Positions 1 to 7,206 of a stretch of DNA of 9,098 nt are shown one piece after another (within the stretch, counting starts at the first letter, position 1; each line of letters starts with the position of its first letter). Origin of the DNA: Bacteroidetes bacterium UBA7688 (GTDB lineage: Bacteria > Bacteroidota > Bacteroidia > Chitinophagales > Chitinophagaceae); assembly GCA_002482815.1 (NCBI GenBank), contig DLGS01000215.1:1-9098 (forward strand), written 5' to 3'. A program made the position numbers and the translations under genes. A model generated the notes under the pieces. That model was not told the origin of the DNA, searched no databases, and saw nothing but the letters and a program-made list of their open reading frames with translations.

Positions 1-378
1 ATACAGAAGCTCGATTGTCACCTCTCTTTTTGCGGATCCCTCCTCCACGAAGATTGTGGCCCATCGCGGTTCGAAATTTTCGACCAGGAAACTGAAGGCG
101 CTCAGTATTTCATCCGCCGCACTCTCCAGATCGATGCCAAGATTCTTTTCATATCCGATGATCCGGTAGAAGATACCGTTCTCCAGCAGCTCATCCTGCC
201 CGTCGGCCGTATTGTCCGGCGCCGGTCCAAAATGGAAAATTTCCGCACCGGCCCCGCAAAGCAGTCCCGCCAGATGGCTGCGCACCGATAAAAACAGCGC
301 CTCATCGCTCAGGCCGTACGGCACATCCAGCTCTCCGGCTCTGACGGTCAGCGCAAAATCTTCAAAATGCAGTTCCAT
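1..378 (-). CDS. Hypothetical protein, 3'-truncated by window edge
   Basis: A reading frame stays open for 126 codons from an ATG at 376-378 to the window edge, so the C-terminus is missing. The protein begins MELHFEDFALTVRAGELDVP and is acidic and soluble, with no signal peptide or membrane segment. I do not recognise a family. Later parts include an FYRIIGYEKNLGIDLESAADE stretch and an FEPRWATIFVEE stretch, which look like a mixed alpha/beta cytoplasmic protein. It lies 59 bases downstream of the gene ending at 438, on the same strand with no clear terminator between, so the two are probably co-transcribed. Its GC content (200 of the first 360 bases, about 55%) is clearly higher than the rest of the window. 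No Shine-Dalgarno is visible, as usual in Bacteroidota. The frame and codon pattern look genuine; the function is unknown. Confidence 0.72.
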   Translation of the reverse strand, partial: MELHFEDFALTVRAGELDVPYGLSDEALFLSVRSHLAGLLCGAGAEIFHFGPAPDNTADGQDELLENGIFYRIIGYEKNLGIDLESAADEILSAFSFLVENFEPRWATIFVEEGSAKREVTIELLY

Positions 379-437
379 AGATCGAAAATTAAGATAGCGG
401 ATTGGTATTTAGGGAGAATGTCTCATAGAAAAGAAGA

Positions 438-902
438 TCAGTCCAGAATGCCTTTTCCGAATATATTCTCCACCTGATAGATATAGTTTTCCAGCAGAGG
501 CGTCGGCAGGAAAAACCTGCTCACTGCAGCTGCCTTTGCATCGGTCTTCTGGCTGTCAAAGGAGCGTTCCAGCAGTTCATTATAGTCTCTGAGTTGGTCC
601 CTGTCCAATATTTTTCGCAGATCCCTTTCCGTGTTTACATAGGACTTGAGCATCGGGAAATCATTGCTGCTGTCCGTTTCATAACGCTCTAGTCCTGACT
701 TTATGCCATCATACTCTTCTTTGAAGAGGCTCAGCACATCCTTCATATTATGCGCGTAAAAGATGTTGGGAATGAGTCCCGCCTTATACTCCGCATAATG
801 CTGCTGTGATGCGGCGGGACTTTCCAGATACTTCTCAAAGGTCTGTATCCTGAAAATATAATCCGTTTCAAAAATATTGCGGTCCTGATAATCAATATCC
901 AT
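438..902 (-). CDS. Hypothetical protein, 154 aa, largely helical and charged
   Basis: This complete ORF starts at ATG (MDIDYQDRNIFETDYIFRI) and ends in a TGA just before the next gene on the strand. The product is rich in charged residues and appears mostly alpha-helical, with heptad-like stretches around residues 50-115 (KDVLSLFKEEYDGI; NTERDLRKILDRDQLRDYNE). It has no signal peptide, transmembrane segment or metal-binding motif. I do not recognise the family. A -7-like TAACTTTA (minus strand, at 928-935) lies about 25 bases upstream of the start but has no good TTG partner. An AGGAGG on the minus strand at 955-960 is too far upstream to serve this start. With the partial gene at 1-378 it forms a probable two-gene operon. 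A small-protein pair in accessory DNA could be an immunity or toxin-antitoxin-like cassette, but nothing in the sequence proves that. Confidence 0.75.
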   Translation of the reverse strand: MDIDYQDRNIFETDYIFRIQTFEKYLESPAASQQHYAEYKAGLIPNIFYAHNMKDVLSLFKEEYDGIKSGLERYETDSSNDFPMLKSYVNTERDLRKILDRDQLRDYNELLERSFDSQKTDAKAAAVSRFFLPTPLLENYIYQVENIFGKGILD

Positions 903-1259
903 ACTGTACTGTATTTGTTGTTATGACTAAAGTTAGCTAATTTTTTAATTCCAGCCTCCTAAAAAAATGATCTGCACTTCAATTTTATCAGACCGATTTA
1001 TATCCGCTGTATAGCGAATGCCGGTTCCGCTGGGCAATGAAAAAAGAGCGATGCCGATAATAGGCGCCTCAAAATCCGCCGGATGTCTTCTTTCGGTTGA
1101 TTCCTCCGCTTATTTCCGATTTTTTGAACGAACATTCGTATATTCAGCGATAATTCTGATATTGTCTGCAATACGGAAAACCGTAACCGCGGTATAATTA
1201 TATGGCTATATTTACACAATAAAATTATTGCATTGCTTCAGACAGCAGACAATAATGCG

Positions 1260-1281
1260 AAGAGGAGTTATTTCTCCTCTT
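1260..1281 (+). terminator. Hairpin with 8-bp stem, possible insulating terminator
   Basis: AAGAGGAG at 1260-1267 pairs perfectly with CTCCTCTT at 1274-1281 across a six-base TTATTT loop, followed on the plus strand by ATTTC. The uridine run after the stem is short and interrupted, so termination would be modest. No plus-strand gene lies upstream of it. It may therefore end an undetected short transcript, insulate the lipoprotein promoter, or be a DNA-level element. The structure is seen directly; its role is inferred. Confidence 0.35.
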
Positions 1282-1306
1282 ATTTCAGATCGGGTATAAA
1301 AAAGGT

Positions 1307-1314
1307 TATATTTC
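1307..1314 (+). promoter_or_regulatory. Weak Bacteroidota-type -7 box for the lipoprotein pair
   Basis: TATATTTC matches TAnnTTTG at seven of eight positions and lies 22 bases upstream of the ATG at 1337. No TTG is present 17-23 bases upstream, only a TTT, so this is a tentative assignment. Confidence 0.25.
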
Positions 1315-1336
1315 TAATAACGTAAAAGAAGGCTAA

Positions 1337-1738
1337 ATGAAAAAGGAAGCGCTGCTGCCCATACTTGCTGTTTTATTGTCATGCAGTTCAAAACCGGGCT
1401 ATGGCAAAATGGTTGAAACCACTTATAATCTAAATTCAGGGGCAGTTAACCGGATCATGAGCTCTGATACTGTTTCAGCAGATTATATTGAAGTGGAAAA
1501 ACAGGGAAATATTTTTATATTTGAAAACACACATAATTCCATATTTAAGGTTTCAAAAAATCCTGCCAAAATTGAAATTATTGATGCTCAGGACAAAACC
1601 TCCACCTACATGGAAGAAAGAGGCTATAAGATCACAGCTAAAAAAAACAGCGATACTTTAATTATCCGTTTTTTCCCAACCGGATCTACGCCGGCATCGG
1701 TGTTTAAATTTGGAATTGAATATAAATTTTACAAGTAA
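1337..1738 (+). CDS. Small lipoprotein, 133 aa, unknown function
   Basis: The N-terminus MKKEALLPILAVLLSCSSK is a lipoprotein signal: two lysines, a hydrophobic core, then a lipobox LLSC with the acylated cysteine at residue 16. The mature part of about 118 residues alternates short beta-like segments (DYIEVEKQGNIFIFEN; SDTLIIRFFPTG; FKFGIEYKFYK) and has one predicted compact beta-rich domain. It has no recognisable catalytic motif. After the cysteine there is SSKPG rather than an acidic run, so the typical Bacteroidota surface-export signal is not obvious and the protein may face the periplasm. The ATG follows an A-rich leader without a Shine-Dalgarno. The gene is AT-rich compared with the left-edge gene. 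It is followed after four bases by a 92-aa ORF, so the two probably form an operon, convergent with the defence operon. The lipoprotein call is firm; the function is unknown. Confidence 0.83.
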   Translation: MKKEALLPILAVLLSCSSKPGYGKMVETTYNLNSGAVNRIMSSDTVSADYIEVEKQGNIFIFENTHNSIFKVSKNPAKIEIIDAQDKTSTYMEERGYKITAKKNSDTLIIRFFPTGSTPASVFKFGIEYKFYK

Positions 1739-1742
1739 TACC

Positions 1743-2021
1743 ATGAATGAACTAATCTGCCACTTTTTATGTGCGCTTACTGATCAGGAGATTGTAAATC
1801 TGTTTAATGGATGCATCTCGGCTCCGAATCCTGATAATGCATATGCCTTAATTTATAATTCAGCAGACCCGCAGTTTTATTTTACGGATACCTTCAATGA
1901 AGACGTTAAGCCAAATTCCCATTATATTGTAGTTGGACTGTTTTATCTCCATGAGATTAACGACCTGTCTGCACGAAAGGCAAAGATACAGTCATTAAAG
2001 ACAAAATGGTGCGGTTCATAA
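1743..2021 (+). CDS. Hypothetical small protein, 92 aa
   Basis: I chose the ATG at 1743, four bases after the lipoprotein stop codon, giving MNELICHFLCALTDQEIVNL. An upstream in-frame ATG at 1710 exists but would overlap the lipoprotein gene by 29 bases, and its extra residues simply read through that gene's end. The protein is soluble-looking, with cysteines near both ends (residues 7, 11, 25 and 90) and a mixed alpha/beta pattern. It contains aromatic stretches such as DPQFYFTDTF and HYIVVGLFYLHE, with no signal peptide and no known motif. Tight spacing indicates co-transcription and coupled translation with the lipoprotein. I do not recognise the family. A two-gene lipoprotein/cytosolic pair could be a small effector-immunity or accessory cassette, but there is no direct evidence for this. 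Confidence 0.65.
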   Translation: MNELICHFLCALTDQEIVNLFNGCISAPNPDNAYALIYNSADPQFYFTDTFNEDVKPNSHYIVVGLFYLHEINDLSARKAKIQSLKTKWCGS

Positions 2022-2039
2022 ATACCGTGAATCTTTTTT
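2012..2039 (+). terminator. Weak intrinsic terminator after the lipoprotein pair
   Basis: CGGT (2012-2015) can pair with ACCG (2024-2027) over an eight-base loop, followed after six bases by a run of six T at 2034-2039. The stem begins inside the last codons of the 92-aa gene. The stem is short, so confidence is low. The convergent minus-strand operon has no matching U-tract in this gap. Confidence 0.3.
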
Positions 2040-2085
2040 ATCTTTTCTGTATTTTTTTCCGAGTTACTGAAACATGTCACCAATT

Positions 2086-5000
2086 TTACGGCAGTCCTTT
2101 TGAAGATATGAAATCTTCACGGATTATATAAGCTGTGGAAGAAGCGCTCTGATCTATCAGCTTGTCCAGCAGCGCAATAAAATCATTCCTTAATCTGGCG
2201 GTTGCCGTGATTTCTCTTCTCATGCGGCCGTCATAATAGGTCTGGATAATAATTTTTTCAAGATAAAAATCCCAGTCTTTATTTCCGGGCCACTCTTTTT
2301 TAATGCGTTCAGCCAGCCAGCTGACAGCGTCAGGCATTAATTCCTCAAATCCAATGCCGGCTGTTAATCTTCCGGAAGATTCAAGGTCTCCCCCCTGGAG
2401 TATAAAAGTTTCAAAAAAATGCTTTTTATTTTTTAGGGGATTCCAATCCAACTGCGTTAAGAACAGTATGCGATGGTTAAAAAGAAAGGCTTTATCAAAA
2501 ATAAACATCTTAGCCGTTAAAATCTTATGGCTTAAATAACTCCATAAAATCCAGAAATTTGCCGCTTTGGACTCATCATTTAAAAACTGGTTTACCACTT
2601 CCTCCAGGCACTTAACGGTAAATTCATATTTTTTATTGGAATACAAGATTTTTACGCCATCTGCATAGGCCCAGTCAATTAATGCTTTAAAGTTCTCAAT
2701 TGCAGTATCCTCAGGCTGGCTGAGTAAAAACAGTGCAAATTTTTCTTGAAAAAACTGCTGCAGGGTATGATGGATCGTGTCGTCATATGGATCGGAATCT
2801 TTTGCAAAGGTTTCAAAAATGAAATTCAAGACATTCTTGAAATAGTCCCGAAGAATTTTGAGTTCTGTTTCAGCCGGCACCAGTTTTAAAGCTTCGAAAA
2901 GCCAGTCGCCTGCATTTGACTGATATTCAGGAATTGCAATCTGCACTGGGGTTTCCTCTTCAGCGACCCTATTCATAATGGCATCAATAGCGGCGCTGTA
3001 TTGTTTAAGGGCATCGTTGTATTTGATATGCCCCGCAATGCGGCCTTTGGGTTTATAATGGGGATTTATTTTTAACCTTATTCTATAATGCGCTGTTTTT
3101 ATAATGGAAAATAAATTTCTTTTATAAGATTTATATCCGCTTAAATGCTCCAGCCTGTGCTTAAGGTGCGAGAATTTTGAATACTCCACAATGCAGAAGA
3201 TGCAGTTTAATACAAAACCGGGATCATGCTTCCATAGGTAGCTGTTAATTGACGCTCTCAGGGAATTGTGCTCGGATCTCTGATGAAAATGCGTTAAGTA
3301 ATAAAGAATATTCTGCTTGTACAACCTCTTTTGCGTCTCATCCGACTTGAGCATCAAAATTGGAACAACAGAAAAGGCAGCTTCTGTTTCATACACCGTG
3401 TATTTGGAATTCGTAAAATCCATTAGCCTATTTTCGAAAAGTTCGTATTTAAAGAGCTCGTTTACTTTTGTTTCACACCATTCTCTTTCTGCTGCGCTTA
3501 ATGACCTATAGAAATCCCTGATTCCCATTGCAGCCACCAGCACGGGCTGGTTATGCCTCTTGGAGATGTTTTTATTATCCTGGGCATCCACAGAGATTTT
3601 GTGGAACTCCGACCATTTTTCATAACTGTCCTCTTCCACGGTTTCATGCTTAAATTTCTGCATGCACCAGTATGCTGCATAAGAAACGGTATGGTTCTCT
3701 TCCTGCTTCGTCTTATTTTCCTCGACAACCTTTTGCAAGTCATCCTCCAGTTGTGTTTCTAACAGATAGCCGTTTTCAACTTCCTTTACTATTCTTAATT
3801 TTCTGCGGTCTATCCGGGCAAGTGCAAAACGCCAGTTTTGGTCTGTCGGGTTTTCCAGATTAAAATTATCTATGATCCCAAAGATTTCGGTTTGAAACTC
3901 GCCAAGGCTAAGGTTCATAACCAGATCTTCAATGCTTTTGCTTCTATGCTTTAGTGTTTGGAAATTCTGCAGCTGCAGGTGGCGCAGCTGGCGGTGCTTT
4001 TTATAGCTCAGAGGACTGTAGGCTTCTGATTCTTTAAGGCACCTGTGGAAATCCAGATGATAAATCTCCCTTATTTTCAGTAAAGGAAAAATTCTTCTTC
4101 CGGCAAGATCCATATGCTCATTAGCGACACTTATAAGCACTGCCGACCCCATGACGCTGTTGCATCTGCTTAAAAAAGCCTCAAAAATGTAGTCCCAGGA
4201 AGCCTTCAAAAATTTAGTATACTGGTCATGCTTGTTCTCTTTTATATCCCGGCCGATCTGCAGCAGATAGCACTCGGCTGCCATTAGGCATGATTTCAGG
4301 ACATCAGGCGAATTAAAATAGGTTCCCCTGAACATCATCCATAATGAAGGGCTGGCATGCTGTTTAATCTCTCTTCCGTCGTCCATTATAACAGTTATCT
4401 GCGAACGGTGGTCGGCAGGATGCAGAAATTCATTGTCCCGGCCGAAATCGGACTTGATATAGGAATCGGCAGCGTGATTAAATAGCTTCACTAAAAAATC
4501 TACAGTTGCAAAGGGAGAATACAGCAGAAGGTTCAATATAGGCGTTTCATAAGGGCTTCCAGGTGAATAATGCCTTTCTGTGCTCCTTCTGAAGCCGAAA
4601 TCCTGCTCGCTGTGCATCATCGACCGGTGGTACGGCCCCAGAATGGACTGCCTCTTCATTTCTGCAATCTGCTCAGGAGTCGGCGGATAATAAAACCATT
4701 TGCTTTCTGCAATTTCAAGGACAAGTTCAGGATAATTTTTGCATATTTTCTGCCCTTCGTACCCGTCAAGGGCATACTCTAAAATCTTGTCATACAGATT
4801 GCCGATTTCAAAATCAGCATCCCTGTTTTTATTTCTAAACGCATCCTCTATTAATGATTTCAATTCATCTTTGACAAAGTCAGACAGACGGAAAAGCATT
4901 AATATTCCATTTTCAAGATTCTCAGTTTTAGCCCTTCCCTGGCCAGATGGGACACCTGATGTAAAATTACTGTAAAACCATATTAAAATTTTAGCCGCAT

Positions 5001-7206
5001 GCTCGGCCTCGGCAGGAAACGATCCGTTTTTTTTCAGGCCTTTCTCCCACTGCAGCAGCATTGATAGTATCAATCTCATCTGTGGCTGCAGCAGATTCAG
5101 GTTTAAGAAAATAAATTCAATGAGATTGGCCCATACTTCACCGTAGGGAACCAGATTGATATTGTGATATACCTGAGTCCTTTTGTCCACATCCAATGCG
5201 TTCAGGAGGGAAAAATCCGGCTTCTGGCACGAAACCCGAACTAAAAAAATTATCCTTATGAAATATTTAAACTGATCTAAAAATAGAAAATCCTTGTTTT
5301 CCCGCAGAAAATCACTGCTGTAATGCGACTGCATGACAGCAACTAATATTTCATCCTTCCAGTAGTTTTGGATTGCCGAATCGTTGAGGGTTGATTTTAC
5401 GAGCTGGCCTGCAGATCCGTCCATTGCCTGTATTTTTTCTGATATCCAGATTCTGAAGGCTCGCCGGACTGCCGGAGCGGTTCCTATTGCATCATAAAAA
5501 GCGCCGTAATTGCCCTCTTCAGCAATGTACTGCAGATAATTGCTGTCAATATGCCTTGTCAATGCCCAGTCCTCATAGATGTCATGAGCTGCCGCAAAGC
5601 TTCTTCTGTATACCGGTTCGGGATCAATAATATGGTCAGCGGTCAGCTCGTGAAGTATGTCAGCGCGTGCGTGCTCAACAGTTGCATATGCGCTCATTGC
5701 CGATGCCCTCTTCAGGGCAATTTCCATAAATGTCTCACCGCGCAGCTGTCTTTTTCGGGGATCTGATTCCTTTTCGCGCCCTTCAATCACATATTCCCAC
5801 ATGATCTGTTTGAACCTTGCTTCAGTATCAATATCATCTTTTACCGAATTCTGAGGTAAAGACACTGCCTTATCCAGATTAAAGGGAATCTGGAGAACTT
5901 TCAAAAGGGATTTATTTTTTGCTAACGTTCTCAGCATCGGATAGCTCTCAGCGATGCATTCCAGCTCCGCTGCATCAAGCGCAGGCACATCAAAATCGGG
6001 AAAAGCGGGAAACTGCCTTAAAAAACGGATTTTTAAATGCTCGGCCGCATAGCTCCTGCAGGTAAACACTAATGTAATATCCTCTCTTTTAAAAAGCAGA
6101 TCAAAAAAATCCAATATTGTCTCAGCATTATCCGTTTCAAGTATTTTTTCGATGCTGTCTATAAGGAAAATTTTCTTTTTACCGAATTGCGGGGAATCAA
6201 GAACCTCTGAAAGGGATATGCCAAAGCAGAAGGGCTTATCTGCAAATATCTCCTCGATGCTTTTTTTGTCCAGCTGCTCGCCCTGAAAAGCAAATATTTC
6301 AAAATCGCTTTTTAGTCCATCCAAAATCTTCTTAACCATCGCCGATTTTCCGCTTCCCGGCTTTCCTGTAAATATTGCCAGCTTGCCGTTTTTTATAACT
6401 TCCAAAGCAGCGGCTGAAATTTCGGTCCTCGGCAGGTTGACTTTTCCAACGCTGTCTCGTATTCTTGAAAGCACCCTGAAAGAATTTTCATTAAGCTTTT
6501 CAGCTGCTTCAAGCACAGTAGGGTCTGTCTCTATCTGCAGCAATGATAAAAGGGGCAGCGATCTTGACGCCAGAAGATCATTTACCAGAGAAAGATCGAT
6601 CCCCAATATTCTTTTATTATTTGTCTCATAGGCAAGAAATAGGCCGCAGCAGAAATATCTGCCATTCACTTTAACAAATACCGGACTTCCCGAATAGCCT
6701 TCCACAAGGTTGTCGTCATTGTACTCCCCGGTCAGGGGATCTGATACCTCAATCTGTATCTGCCTTTCGTAATCTCTATCCTTAAGGGGCATCAAATGGT
6801 GCAGCGTTCTTTTTAATTGATTAAGAACCACTTTAGGAAAACCTGTTATCTCAAGCTCATGGACTTTAGCCGGCACCAGGCAGATTTCAGGGCATTTATC
6901 ATAGTTAAGCGATACGGGAAGGAATTGCTTTTTGACTATCAGTACTCCTATATCTTCACTTGCATTGTTTTCGCCAAATAATATTACATCCCCATCCTGC
7001 AGCTTATACTCAGACCATCCATTATCAGTAAGAAATCCGACTGACAGCTCATTGCAATCCCATGCAATCCCATTATCCCCAACCAGAGCATGTCTTGCCG
7101 TAAAAACATAGGCCTCTTCTGATTGGCCGGCCGGCGAATATATAAGTCCGCTGCTGAATCCCTGGGGATTTTCAATTCTTACTATAAAATCTTTCTCTGC
7201 TGTCAT
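2086..7206 (-). CDS. Avs1-like antiphage sensor: trypsin-like protease fused to STAND NTPase, 1706 aa
   Basis: Three parts are visible. Residues 1-215 are a trypsin-like serine protease: His39 in VFTARHAL, Asp85 in SEDIGVLIV and Ser172 in GYSGSPVF form a complete catalytic triad. Residues about 255-450 are a STAND-type P-loop NTPase: Walker A GKPGSGKS (281-288), Walker B IFLID (346-350), a sensor arginine in TLVFTCRSY (Arg384) and a PFNLDKAV segment (441-448) typical of the following helical/winged-helix region. A HDIYEDWAL motif (541-549) is of the kind seen in large bacterial STAND proteins. Residues about 560-1706 are helical with no motif I recognise and are presumably the ligand-sensing region. 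No signal peptide or membrane segment is present, so the protein is cytosolic. Its ATG overlaps the MBL stop codon (ATGA), so translation is probably coupled. By family knowledge, AVAST proteins bind a phage protein, oligomerise and activate the N-terminal effector, here proteolysis. The domains are clear; the Avs1 subtype and phage ligand are inferred. Confidence 0.92.
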   Translation of the reverse strand: MTAEKDFIVRIENPQGFSSGLIYSPAGQSEEAYVFTARHALVGDNGIAWDCNELSVGFLTDNGWSEYKLQDGDVILFGENNASEDIGVLIVKKQFLPVSLNYDKCPEICLVPAKVHELEITGFPKVVLNQLKRTLHHLMPLKDRDYERQIQIEVSDPLTGEYNDDNLVEGYSGSPVFVKVNGRYFCCGLFLAYETNNKRILGIDLSLVNDLLASRSLPLLSLLQIETDPTVLEAAEKLNENSFRVLSRIRDSVGKVNLPRTEISAAALEVIKNGKLAIFTGKPGSGKSAMVKKILDGLKSDFEIFAFQGEQLDKKSIEEIFADKPFCFGISLSEVLDSPQFGKKKIFLIDSIEKILETDNAETILDFFDLLFKREDITLVFTCRSYAAEHLKIRFLRQFPAFPDFDVPALDAAELECIAESYPMLRTLAKNKSLLKVLQIPFNLDKAVSLPQNSVKDDIDTEARFKQIMWEYVIEGREKESDPRKRQLRGETFMEIALKRASAMSAYATVEHARADILHELTADHIIDPEPVYRRSFAAAHDIYEDWALTRHIDSNYLQYIAEEGNYGAFYDAIGTAPAVRRAFRIWISEKIQAMDGSAGQLVKSTLNDSAIQNYWKDEILVAVMQSHYSSDFLRENKDFLFLDQFKYFIRIIFLVRVSCQKPDFSLLNALDVDKRTQVYHNINLVPYGEVWANLIEFIFLNLNLLQPQMRLILSMLLQWEKGLKKNGSFPAEAEHAAKILIWFYSNFTSGVPSGQGRAKTENLENGILMLFRLSDFVKDELKSLIEDAFRNKNRDADFEIGNLYDKILEYALDGYEGQKICKNYPELVLEIAESKWFYYPPTPEQIAEMKRQSILGPYHRSMMHSEQDFGFRRSTERHYSPGSPYETPILNLLLYSPFATVDFLVKLFNHAADSYIKSDFGRDNEFLHPADHRSQITVIMDDGREIKQHASPSLWMMFRGTYFNSPDVLKSCLMAAECYLLQIGRDIKENKHDQYTKFLKASWDYIFEAFLSRCNSVMGSAVLISVANEHMDLAGRRIFPLLKIREIYHLDFHRCLKESEAYSPLSYKKHRQLRHLQLQNFQTLKHRSKSIEDLVMNLSLGEFQTEIFGIIDNFNLENPTDQNWRFALARIDRRKLRIVKEVENGYLLETQLEDDLQKVVEENKTKQEENHTVSYAAYWCMQKFKHETVEEDSYEKWSEFHKISVDAQDNKNISKRHNQPVLVAAMGIRDFYRSLSAAEREWCETKVNELFKYELFENRLMDFTNSKYTVYETEAAFSVVPILMLKSDETQKRLYKQNILYYLTHFHQRSEHNSLRASINSYLWKHDPGFVLNCIFCIVEYSKFSHLKHRLEHLSGYKSYKRNLFSIIKTAHYRIRLKINPHYKPKGRIAGHIKYNDALKQYSAAIDAIMNRVAEEETPVQIAIPEYQSNAGDWLFEALKLVPAETELKILRDYFKNVLNFIFETFAKDSDPYDDTIHHTLQQFFQEKFALFLLSQPEDTAIENFKALIDWAYADGVKILYSNKKYEFTVKCLEEVVNQFLNDESKAANFWILWSYLSHKILTAKMFIFDKAFLFNHRILFLTQLDWNPLKNKKHFFETFILQGGDLESSGRLTAGIGFEELMPDAVSWLAERIKKEWPGNKDWDFYLEKIIIQTYYDGRMRREITATARLRNDFIALLDKLIDQSASSTAYIIREDFISSKGLP

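Larger units (their letters stand above)
903..1336. other. Divergent intergenic region, no convincing gene
   Basis: This stretch of 434 bases separates the minus-strand gene pair on the left from the plus-strand lipoprotein pair on the right. A TTG-initiated 73-codon frame exists at 998-1219 on the minus strand, but its translation is basic and unprotein-like. Contents I can point to are a 7-of-8 match to the Bacteroidota -7 box for the leftward gene (928-935), a short perfect palindrome ACGAA-CA-TTCGT at 1128-1139, an 8-bp stem hairpin at 1260-1281, and a TATATTTC box at 1307-1314 for the rightward gene. No tRNA or attachment-site duplication was found. Confidence 0.5.

Noticed and set aside
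170..172. GYSGSP lacking the Asp that precedes the catalytic Ser in trypsin (protein residues 170-172 of the large protein), considered as inactivation
   Set aside because: Bacterial trypsin-like domains often carry other residues at this position; His39, Asp85 and Ser172 are all present. Coordinates here are protein residue numbers of the gene at 2086-7206.
102..305. 67-codon minus-strand frame within the left-edge gene
   Set aside because: It overlaps the longer open frame 1-378 on the same strand; its Arg/Cys/Trp-rich product is typical of an out-of-frame shadow.
998..1219. 73-codon minus-strand frame between the divergent genes
   Set aside because: It begins at TTG, has no promoter or ribosome site, and its translation is arginine-rich without domain-like character; treated as intergenic.
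1710..1742. Upstream ATG for the 92-aa gene
   Set aside because: It would overlap the lipoprotein gene by 29 bases, while the ATG at 1743 gives a normal four-base operon gap.
3498..3743. 81-codon minus-strand frame inside the STAND gene
   Set aside because: It lies wholly within the 1706-aa gene in another frame and has a basic, low-complexity translation.
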